Assembly (NCBI GenBank): GCA_031292465.1
Contig: JARLHB010000287.1
Coordinates: 1 to 17,126 of the forward strand
DNA from: Ignavibacteriaceae bacterium
GTDB lineage: Bacteria > Bacteroidota > Ignavibacteria > Ignavibacteriales > Ignavibacteriaceae
Direction: 5' to 3'
Length of the DNA: 17,126 nt
The notes beneath the pieces are model-generated. The model did not search any database. It had not been told where the DNA came from and worked only from the letters and a program-made list of their open reading frames with translations. Both the position numbers and the translations under genes were made by a program. This document shows positions 7,099 through 13,610 of the stretch, in pieces. Position 1 is the stretch's first letter; every line of letters begins with the position of its first letter.

Positions 7099-8489
7099 AA
7101 TGGACTAACTAATAATTTAATTTTAAAAATAGTACTACCCTCATTCCCGGATAGTAATTCAATTGTACCGAAATGTTTATCCAGAATTTTTCTCACCAAT
7201 GCCAATCCCAAACCAGTTCCCTTAGATTTGGTTGTAAAGAAAGGTTCGAATATCTTCTTGCTGAGTGCGCTTTCAATTCCGCATCCGTTATCTTTGAAAT
7301 AAATAGATACAAAATTGCCATTTAGTTCCGACCATACTTCAATTTTGCCGCCATCAGTAATTGCATCGATAGAATTCTCTAACAGATATAAAAACAAAGA
7401 CTTTATTTTTTGAGCATCCGCTTTTATAACAATTTTCTGAACTTTGTTCTCAACTACAATATTCTTTTTTGTTATCAATGGTATTAATAATTCGATACTA
7501 TAATTAACAACACTAAAGATATTAACATTTACAATACTCAATTCTTCCTCTCGTGAGTACCGCAAAGTCTCATTTAATAACTTGTCTAATCTTCTGATTT
7601 CCCGGTCAATTACATTAACTGCTGTGCTATTTTTAACAATAGTATCTTTTATCGTATCAAAATTCATTTTAATTGCGGCAAACGGTGATTTAATTTCATG
7701 CAGAAGATAGCTGGTCATTTTGCCTATTTCTGCTAAATCTTCCCTTACTTGAGCTTTATTCTGGTTTTGTTTTAGCAATGTTGCTTTCCCTTTTAAGGCA
7801 ACAAGGTATTTTATTTCATTGTTCTCTTTTATTGGGCTAATTACTGTAATTTCTGAATATAACTGGCCGTTTTTGTTTTTGTTAATTAATACACCCTTCC
7901 AGGAATTACCGCCTAGAACAGTAGTCCACAATTTCTCATAAACTGCCTTGTCCATAATCCCGGACTTCAGCATGCTTGGATTTTGCCCAAGTAATTCTTC
8001 ACATGAATATCCGGTTTTATTACAAAAGGCAGGATTTACATATTGTATATTGCCTTTTATATCCGTAATTAATACCGAATTGGGAAATTGCTCAATAAAT
8101 AGGGATAAGTCAAACCGAAAGCCATTAAACAAACTTTCTAATCCATTGTTCAAAACCAGAAGTAAGTAATATTGTCTTATATTATTTTTATTAAATACCG
8201 GGATAATAGAAGCTTTGTAAAAGTTTTCTTTGCCGTAATTATCTTTAAAACTTAGTCCAATCTCCTGCCCAAAAACAATGTCATTTAACTCCACATTTCT
8301 ATTATACGAAAATACATTAGTAATATTTTTATTTATTATATCAGATTCTGTTAATCCTAAATGTTCATAAAATTTAGTGTTTCCCCTTATGAAAAATCCG
8401 TTATTACTAATTATTGCCGTACTAACAAATTCATAGTGAAAAAGTATTTGAAAAATATTAGCTTGCTCTTCCATTATTTCTTTTATCAT
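7095..8489 (-). CDS. Soluble PAS-domain sensor histidine kinase
   Basis: This 464-aa kinase lacks a signal peptide and transmembrane segments, so it senses a cytoplasmic cue. A degenerate PAS-like domain covers about 10-115. A clear PAS domain (about 130-240) carries VLITDIKGNIQYVNPAF, then GYSCEELLGQNP and a GGNSWKG segment. The HisKA helix has the H box YLLHEIKSPF with phosphoacceptor H264. The ATPase domain has the N box ENSIDAI (N372), the G1 box DNGCGI (400-405), the F box FEPFFTT (414-420) and the G2 box GTGLGL. This is the NtrB-like arrangement that normally partners an NtrC-type regulator, and the overlapping regulator gene confirms the pair. ATG 8489 follows GGAG at a spacing of 4 nt. 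Met6 is possible but has a poorer upstream site. No PAS cofactor can be deduced from the sequence. Confidence 0.93.
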   Translation of the reverse strand: MIKEIMEEQANIFQILFHYEFVSTAIISNNGFFIRGNTKFYEHLGLTESDIINKNITNVFSYNRNVELNDIVFGQEIGLSFKDNYGKENFYKASIIPVFNKNNIRQYYLLLVLNNGLESLFNGFRFDLSLFIEQFPNSVLITDIKGNIQYVNPAFCNKTGYSCEELLGQNPSMLKSGIMDKAVYEKLWTTVLGGNSWKGVLINKNKNGQLYSEITVISPIKENNEIKYLVALKGKATLLKQNQNKAQVREDLAEIGKMTSYLLHEIKSPFAAIKMNFDTIKDTIVKNSTAVNVIDREIRRLDKLLNETLRYSREEELSIVNVNIFSVVNYSIELLIPLITKKNIVVENKVQKIVIKADAQKIKSLFLYLLENSIDAITDGGKIEVWSELNGNFVSIYFKDNGCGIESALSKKIFEPFFTTKSKGTGLGLALVRKILDKHFGTIELLSGNEGSTIFKIKLLVSPL

Positions 8490-9004
8490 CTTACTCCGGA
8501 TTAATCTGAGAATAACAAACTATTTTAAGGACTAAAATATTTCAAATGTTTGTATAGTTTTTTCCTATATATCATTATATTTTACTTAGTTTTCGATATT
8601 ATTCAGAATTTACTTTATGTTTGGCGACTAAAATTGTTTAAAAGTTCATTTTAATTAAAATAATCATATTTAGCATTTATAAGCAAGTGTTTCAAATTTC
8701 ATCGTCAATTAATGCCTAAAAATCGTGTCTGTCGTTCTTAATATTTAGTAAACAATATAACTAAAGGATCAACTTTCTAATGTGAATTAACTCAATAAAA
8801 AGTTTTTAATTGATTTATCGCATTAATAATTAGAAATAGGCCGTTTGAAGGGGTTATTACAATAAGAATTTTAATAAATTTGGATGGACGGGCGTGCCTT
8901 TTTATATCTTCATCACTCTACCAGGTAACGCTTGTGTTATTGTTATACTACAAAATATTTATTTTTCAGAAATATATTCGAGAAACAAGAATATGCTCAT
9001 TTTC
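8490..9004. other. Gene-free AT-rich region upstream of the kinase-regulator operon
   Basis: No frame of believable composition and no RNA gene is visible on either strand. It must include the promoter of the kinase-regulator operon. A TATAAT-like hexamer occurs about 100 bp upstream of the kinase start but without a good -35 partner, so I do not call a promoter. No -24/-12 match of correct spacing was found. The segment around 8840-8940 is slightly richer in G and C but has no structure I recognise. Confidence 0.4.
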
Positions 9005-9014
9005 GCACTTTTAG

Positions 9015-9051
9015 TGCATCCTGCGGGATTCGAACCCGCGACCTGCTGATT
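9015..9051 (-). pseudogene. Orphan tRNA 3' half, probably an attachment-site remnant
   Basis: Read on the minus strand this is the 3' half of a class I tRNA. The pieces in order are AA-TCAGC (anticodon loop 3' end and stem), a five-base variable loop AGGTC, a perfect T arm GCGGG-TTCGAAT-CCCGC (9039-9023), a seven-base acceptor strand AGGATGC (9022-9016) and discriminator A. No CCA is encoded. The matching 5' acceptor GCATCCT, a D arm and the 5' anticodon stem are absent for at least 300 bp upstream, so it is not a functional tRNA. The match stops in the anticodon loop, a common crossover point for tyrosine recombinases. The stem TCAGC followed by AGGTC recalls some bacterial tRNA-Thr, but the identity is uncertain. 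A small hairpin (GCACT/AGTGC, 9005-9017) overlaps its 3' end. Confidence 0.7.
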
Positions 9052-9121
9052 TGAGTATGACTGTAAAACAGCAGCAATTAAATAGCGCTTAATTATACTT
9101 TAATTTTTGCTTTAAAAACAA

Positions 9122-9148
9122 AAAACCGCCCTTGTATCAGGCGGTTTT
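9122..9148 (-). terminator. Rho-independent terminator hairpin
   Basis: A perfect 9-bp stem, AAAACCGCC (9122-9130) with GGCGGTTTT (9140-9148), has a 9-nt loop. Read leftwards it continues into TTTTTTGTTTTT, a good U-tract. Read rightwards it is followed by CCTTCTT, so it may also act weakly in that direction. It lies about 100 bp beyond the terminator of the rhamnose operon with no gene between, so it is either a back-up terminator or a leftover from a lost gene. Confidence 0.75.
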
Positions 9149-9247
9149 CCTTCTTGTTAAACCTGCAGTATGTCTGCGGCATATGTATACTTTTATTTAT
9201 CTATTTCCCAATATCTTTTAATATGAGAATAGATTTAAAATAAAAAA

Positions 9248-9315
9248 AACAGGCCTGGCAGCTCCATTAAGTAATAGTTATCTAAAATTTAAATAGAGCT
9301 GCCTGAAGGCCTGTT
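9248..9315 (-). terminator. Terminator of the rhamnose operon, long bipartite stem
   Basis: Two 8-bp helices stack to make the stem. The outer pairs AACAGGCC (9248-9255) with GGCCTGTT (9308-9315). The inner pairs GGCAGCTC (9257-9264) with GAGCTGCC (9296-9303). They are separated by a T on one side and TGAA on the other, and the loop is 31 nt and AT-rich. Leftwards the stem runs straight into TTTTTTTTATTTT. It starts 86 bp past the rhaA stop codon. Confidence 0.85.
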
Positions 9316-9401
9316 ATCTTTATAGGGAGCTTTTAGAGACAAGTATATAATGTTATAACCTAACTATTTCTAAATCAGCTTAGCCCGGAGGAATTCTTTT
9401 T

Positions 9402-10670
9402 CTATCTTTTTCCCGTTACATCAACTTCATATTTTTGAATTTCAGTTATATAATCCTCACCTACAGGTATGTTGTTCTGTGAGCAGTAATAATTATAGAC
9501 CGTACCTAACGGCTTTGTCTTCATAAGCTCAAGATATGCAAGCCTCTCAAAGTTCTTTCCTGCATTCTCATATTTCTTTATCATTTCTGTCGGCTCAAGC
9601 AGTGCATTAAGGAATGCAAGCTGTATAGCTCGTGTGCCTACTACATAGGCGCCTATCCGGTTTAGACTGCCGTCAAAGTAATCTAATGCTATGTTTACTT
9701 TGTCAAGCGCTTTTGCTCTTACTGTCTCCTGCGCTATAAGCTGTGTTTCGTCATTATATATCGCCACATGGTCGCTGTCCCATCTTACGCCTCTGGATAT
9801 GTGAAGAAGTAATTCATCCACAAACAGAAGCAATGAGGATATTTTATCTCCCACCTGTTCTGTTGGATGAAAATGGCCGTTATCAAGACAGATAAGCTTA
9901 TTGTGGCTTACTGCATAGCCCATGTAAAATTCATGCGAACCTACTGTCATTGCCTCCGAGCCTATACCAAACAGCTTGCTCTCCATTGCATCCTTAAGGT
10001 GTTCCTTGGGGTATTCTGTTTCAAATATCTCATCAAGCGACTGCTTTAATAACTCGCGGTGTGTTTTCCTGTCCACAGGTACATCCTTGCTTCCGTCAGG
10101 TACCCAGATGTTGTTTACTGCTGGTGTCCCTAATTGCTTCCCCATCTCTGCCGCTATCTTCCTTGTTCTCTTTACGTGCTCTACCCAGAACTTACGGTAT
10201 TTCTCATTCTTGCTGGACAGCGTAAATCCGTCTTCTGCATATGGGTGGCTGAAGCATGTTGGATTAAAGTCCAGCCCAATTCCCTGTTTCTTTGCCCAGT
10301 CTATCCAGCTCTGGAAGTGTTTTACTTCTATCTGGTCACGGTCTACTTTCTCGCCCTTAAAGTCTCCGTATATGGCATGTAGATTTAATCTCTGTTTTCC
10401 CGGAAGAAGGCTTATTACTTTTTCTATGTCTGCCTTAAGCTGCTCTATTGTTCTTGCTTTGCCCGGATAGTTGCCTGTCACCTGTATGCCCCCGCCGCTT
10501 AGTTCTGCATCGGGCGTCTCAAATCCGCCAACATCATCCGTCTGCCAGCAGTGAAGGCTTATGCTTATCTTGTCCAGCTTCTCTATTGCTTCATCCGTGT
10601 TTATTCCCAATAACGCATACTGCTGTTTTGCATATTCATATGTCTTCGCGATTGACTGTTTGTCCTGCAT
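9402..10670 (-). CDS. rhaA: L-rhamnose isomerase
   Basis: This cytoplasmic 422-aa enzyme (EC 5.3.1.14) interconverts L-rhamnose and L-rhamnulose, the first committed step of rhamnose breakdown. It is collinear with E. coli RhaA (419 aa). Segments include ISLHCWQTDDVGGFE near the N-terminus, TGNYPGKAR, LNLHAIYGD, LDFNPTCFSHP (133-143) and ESKLFGIG. The six metal ligands appear as E230, D263, H290, D298, D300 and D330, each four below the E. coli number. I chose ATG 10670 because GGAG lies 8 nt upstream. The frame can extend to a TTG seven codons earlier, but that would place the ribosome-binding site inside the gene. It is the last gene before a strong terminator. Base composition looks richer in G+C than in the flanking genes, which could reflect high expression or transfer. 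Kinase and aldolase genes are not adjacent. Confidence 0.96.
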   Translation of the reverse strand: MQDKQSIAKTYEYAKQQYALLGINTDEAIEKLDKISISLHCWQTDDVGGFETPDAELSGGGIQVTGNYPGKARTIEQLKADIEKVISLLPGKQRLNLHAIYGDFKGEKVDRDQIEVKHFQSWIDWAKKQGIGLDFNPTCFSHPYAEDGFTLSSKNEKYRKFWVEHVKRTRKIAAEMGKQLGTPAVNNIWVPDGSKDVPVDRKTHRELLKQSLDEIFETEYPKEHLKDAMESKLFGIGSEAMTVGSHEFYMGYAVSHNKLICLDNGHFHPTEQVGDKISSLLLFVDELLLHISRGVRWDSDHVAIYNDETQLIAQETVRAKALDKVNIALDYFDGSLNRIGAYVVGTRAIQLAFLNALLEPTEMIKKYENAGKNFERLAYLELMKTKPLGTVYNYYCSQNNIPVGEDYITEIQKYEVDVTGKR

Positions 10671-10744
10671 TCTCTCTACTCCTTTATTCAATTTTTAATT
10701 TCTTTGTTATTTTTTTTCAATCTTTTAATCTCTTAGGGTAAATT

Positions 10745-10764
10745 CCCCGCCGCTTGCGGCGGGG
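10745..10764. repeat. GC-rich palindromic hairpin between rhaM and rhaA, flanked by A/T-rich near-repeats
   Basis: CCCCGCCG (10745-10752) pairs perfectly with CGGCGGGG (10757-10764) around a CTTG loop, standing out in AT-rich DNA. Similar T-rich segments flank it at 10712-10731 and 10772-10791, both built from TTTAATC and TTCAATC words. No U-tract directly follows the stem leftwards. It could reduce readthrough into rhaA, protect the rhaM transcript, or be a copy of a dispersed palindromic repeat. Confidence 0.6.
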
Positions 10765-10818
10765 TAGTTCATTTTTTTAATCTTTCAATCCTTATATTTC
10801 ATTTTTTAATATAATGTC

Positions 10819-11133
10819 TTAATCCATATGGAATAGTTCTGTCAGCGGAATTGATACGGGAGATTTGTCCGGATTTGTTTCCATCATGTCAGCCATATAT
10901 TTCCACCACTTCTGTACAATGGGATTTGTACCTAAATCCTGAGATGAGGTTTCACCTTCCTGGCTTTGGACTGCAAACAATGTATTTGTCTCTTCATCTA
11001 GAAATATGGTATAATCTCTTACGCCGCATTTACTTAATAAAGCTTTCAGTTCCGGCCATATTGCGTTATGGCGGCGCGCATATTCTTCTTTGTTTCCCGA
11101 AAATAATTTCATTTTAAATGCATAGCGCTTCAT
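10819..11133 (-). CDS. rhaM: L-rhamnose mutarotase
   Basis: This 104-aa cytoplasmic enzyme (EC 5.1.3.32) speeds conversion between the alpha and beta anomers of L-rhamnose, supplying the form used by the isomerase. The length equals that of E. coli RhaM. Conserved features are the YARRHNAIWPEL segment with the expected catalytic His22, a DYTIFLDEETNTLFA strand pair, the WWKYM motif (about 75-80) and the closing NPDKSPVSIPLTELFHMD. The fold is a small dimeric ferredoxin-like barrel. AAGGGA lies about 9 nt before ATG 11133. It lies 111 bp after the GH106-like gene and 148 bp before rhaA in the same direction. This supports a rhamnose role for the two hydrolases, although the gaps are wide for a tight operon. 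Confidence 0.96.
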   Translation of the reverse strand: MKRYAFKMKLFSGNKEEYARRHNAIWPELKALLSKCGVRDYTIFLDEETNTLFAVQSQEGETSSQDLGTNPIVQKWWKYMADMMETNPDKSPVSIPLTELFHMD

Positions 11134-11229
11134 AATCTTTTCCCTTAATAATTATTATAAAAACCTGATTATTATCATGGCATGATTAAGTAATATCTAA
11201 AAGGCAGAGATACCTTTTGCAAAAAAATC

Positions 11230-11251
11230 TGAATAAATGAGCATTTATTCA
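11230..11251 (-). terminator. AT-rich hairpin with U-tract overlapping a stop codon
   Basis: A perfect 10-bp inverted repeat, TGAATAAATG (11230-11239) with CATTTATTCA (11242-11251), spans the TAA stop of the GH106-like gene. Allowing for loop geometry it gives a 9-bp stem with a four-base loop. Leftwards it is followed by GATTTTTTT. The AT-rich stem suggests partial termination, which would let some transcripts continue to rhaM and rhaA. Confidence 0.5.
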
Positions 11252-13497
11252 AAAGTTATAAAAATTGCCTTTTTGCTCTCAACTTCTATTCCCGACAGGA
11301 ATAATTTGTTATTCATAACTTTCGCACTGTTATCATTCTTTATAACGTCTGTAAACGGATCCCAAATTTTTATTTTTCTACCGTTTGAATTAAAGTATGC
11401 ATCAAGTTTTGCTTTTGAATCAGATATATTTACCAGCATATAAACATCGCTGCCGGCAAATTGTTTTTTCAGATAAATTATTTTTGAATTTGCTTCGCTT
11501 AGTTTTACATCGTTAATATTAAGTTTCTCAATTTCATCAACAACATCACTAATTGAAAATGAAATGATTGTATTCCTGCTGCTTAAAAGTTTTGAATATT
11601 CTTTATTCACCGAATCTTTATCAATTCCATTTTCTGCAATAACCGATTTTGAATTTTGAATTATTATTTTAACTCCGTTATTTGCCGCCTTCATCAGAAA
11701 TTCTATTGTTCTGGAATCAATCGCGGAAGTCTGAGGCATTATAAATACTGAGTATTGTTCTCCACAAGGTGTGACAATTTTACCATCTTTTAGAGAACAT
11801 GCCTGCAGGCAAGAATAATCGAGATAATCGAAATCATGTTGTGCGGATAAAAGCTGATAAGATAATTTGCTATAATTATCATTTATGCTTTTAACTTTGC
11901 TATTATAAGAATAAATATTTTCCGGAGGTAATGTCTCTGTCCAAACGCCCTCAATCGGATAGTATAGAGCTATTTTAGCATCATGTCTTCCGCCTTCAAG
12001 TATATACCCGAAACGGCCTATTGTTTCTGTAAAAAGCTTATTCTCATCTTTACTCATTTTATCTATTGGATAATATGAATTGATATGATCTACCCCAAGG
12101 GCATATTGCACTGCAATAGCTCCAAGGCGGCCGGTAACATCCCCCTTAATTTCATCAAAAGCATCGGATACCTCGCTCATTACATGCTTCCGGCCGTAAA
12201 AGTGCGCTGCCGAACTCGCCTGTTTTGCTGTTGTGCAAGCCCAAAGTAGTGCAGTTTCCGGGTGAGACGTTAAAAGGTCTATACCGGGGTATTGCATATT
12301 TTTATATATCTGCAATAAGTCACCTTCAAATACCGGATGCGAACATATTTCCTCTTCAAACAGGATATGACCAGACATAGCCACATTATGTTCGCTACAA
12401 TATTTTCCTATCATGCCCGTATAATTCTCAGAGACTATATCAGAAAGTGTTTTATAATAATCCCATCTTAATTTCTTACCTTGTTCAGTACTATCACCAA
12501 AAAGCATAGACAGGTATTTATTTAAATCATATCCCCTAACTGATTTAAATTGAGATGATATATTATCACTGTAATTCACAGTTAGAAGGTGTGGTACTTT
12601 TACATCAGGCGTATCTACTATAGAAGGGGTAACGGGGGGCGCATAAACAAAATATGTACCCATAAGCGAAGGTTCATCAGTAAAAAATGCATCTATGCCT
12701 TTACCGAAATATTTACCAACATGATTAAAATAATTTTTATATGTAATATCAATAAATTTATCAATTGGCTCTTTCATTAACAGGTTTATATATCTTCTTT
12801 TTGCTGTCCAGTTAAATGTTGCATGAGTCCCTTCATAAAAGTATTTTGAATAAGTACAGACTGCAAGCCAGCCTTTACCCGGGGAAGGCCATTTTAGATT
12901 TCCACTTTTGTCGACGAAACGTGAAATATCTATGCCCGAAGTGTAATCAATACTATCTATTGCGGTACCCCTATAGGCAAAGGCCGATACATTTTTTAGA
13001 AGTCCGTACGATTTTTTTATTTCAACAATACCGCTATCTGCTGATAATGCAGTCAGACACACAATACCCTCCGCCTGCCATCCCGGGTTATTTTTTAACA
13101 CCAAGCCTCCGGCTGTTCCGCTGGGATATCCTAATTCATCATAGATCCACATATGCAGGCCTAATGTGTCTATTATATAACTAGTCAAATCAGTAAAATT
13201 TTTCCAGTTTTTATCGCTTGTAAGATACTGTTCAAAAGAAACGTTAGCAACCACACCGCCGTAACCATATTCCCTGCTCCTAAGAACAAGATCTTTGTTT
13301 GCATTATGCAGCATTGGAAATGGACGGTATTCTAATGCCGGATTAACGAATTCATCATCAATAAATGACCTGGCAGGTAAATCAAAATGGATATCATAAG
13401 ATGTTTTTGTAATAGCATTGTCTGATTGCCCCCATATTAAAGGAGTAATAATTAGCAATAGAATAGCTATTTCCGAAAGAGAGAACATATTTTTCAT
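11245..13497 (-). CDS. Secreted GH106-like glycoside hydrolase, divergent and lacking the C-terminal beta-sandwich
   Basis: This 750-aa protein is secreted. ATG 13497 follows GGGA at 6 nt and begins a signal peptide (residues 1-23, cleavage near WG-QS). An ATG 21 codons upstream lacks a ribosome-binding site and would bury the signal. The body aligns by eye with the neighbouring GH106 enzyme: YGYGGVVANV with GIGGAYIGNI, YDELGYPSG (119-127) with FNGPGWSQSG, FKSVRGYDLNKYL with FKKRYGYDPLPWL, and SSAAHFYG (428-435) with SSAAHIYG. A likely catalytic Glu is E275 in FFTDEP. A cluster HILFEEE (377-383) stands where the GH106 enzyme has LWLENYGHWG. After the barrel comes a GATase-like domain (about 505-620), then a short closing strand. 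The GH2-like domain is missing. The substrate is unknown. Context suggests a rhamnose-containing glycan. Confidence 0.72.
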   Translation of the reverse strand: MKNMFSLSEIAILLLIITPLIWGQSDNAITKTSYDIHFDLPARSFIDDEFVNPALEYRPFPMLHNANKDLVLRSREYGYGGVVANVSFEQYLTSDKNWKNFTDLTSYIIDTLGLHMWIYDELGYPSGTAGGLVLKNNPGWQAEGIVCLTALSADSGIVEIKKSYGLLKNVSAFAYRGTAIDSIDYTSGIDISRFVDKSGNLKWPSPGKGWLAVCTYSKYFYEGTHATFNWTAKRRYINLLMKEPIDKFIDITYKNYFNHVGKYFGKGIDAFFTDEPSLMGTYFVYAPPVTPSIVDTPDVKVPHLLTVNYSDNISSQFKSVRGYDLNKYLSMLFGDSTEQGKKLRWDYYKTLSDIVSENYTGMIGKYCSEHNVAMSGHILFEEEICSHPVFEGDLLQIYKNMQYPGIDLLTSHPETALLWACTTAKQASSAAHFYGRKHVMSEVSDAFDEIKGDVTGRLGAIAVQYALGVDHINSYYPIDKMSKDENKLFTETIGRFGYILEGGRHDAKIALYYPIEGVWTETLPPENIYSYNSKVKSINDNYSKLSYQLLSAQHDFDYLDYSCLQACSLKDGKIVTPCGEQYSVFIMPQTSAIDSRTIEFLMKAANNGVKIIIQNSKSVIAENGIDKDSVNKEYSKLLSSRNTIISFSISDVVDEIEKLNINDVKLSEANSKIIYLKKQFAGSDVYMLVNISDSKAKLDAYFNSNGRKIKIWDPFTDVIKNDNSAKVMNNKLFLSGIEVESKKAIFITFE

Positions 13498-13610
13498 ATT
13501 TATTCCCGGGAATTTCAAATTTGTTTTATAATTCCTGAAATAGGCCGGCTGGGTTTGCATTAAATAATCTTAGCAAAAAATTTTTATTCTACCGGGCAAT
13601 ACACTTATAC

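Noticed and set aside
8621..8640. TTGGCGACTAAAATTGTTT on the plus strand as a sigma54 promoter
   Set aside because: The spacing is off by one, the -12 GC is missing, and there is no gene downstream on the plus strand.
8880..8945. Possible D-arm-like sequence (TGGTAGAG on the minus strand) belonging to the tRNA fragment
   Set aside because: It lies on the wrong side: on the minus strand it would come after the 3' half. No cloverleaf can be drawn.
9005..9400. A complete tRNA, or a tRNA split by a short insertion, ending at 9015
   Set aside because: The only upstream resemblance to a 5' half is GCTGATTT on the minus strand at 9372-9379. The required acceptor GCATCCT and a D arm are absent, so neither an intact nor a simply interrupted tRNA can be built.
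9976..10470. 164-codon open frame on the plus strand inside rhaA
   Set aside because: It is antisense to a fully conserved enzyme. Its Cys- and Ser-rich composition is that of a shadow frame, with no domain visible.
10671..10691. Start of rhaA at a TTG seven codons upstream
   Set aside because: The GGAG ribosome-binding site would then lie inside the coding region. ATG 10670 has it at 8 nt and gives a length matching E. coli RhaA.
13498..13560. ATG at 13560 as start of the GH106-like gene
   Set aside because: No ribosome-binding site precedes it, and it would put 21 mostly polar residues before a clear signal peptide that has its own GGGA site.
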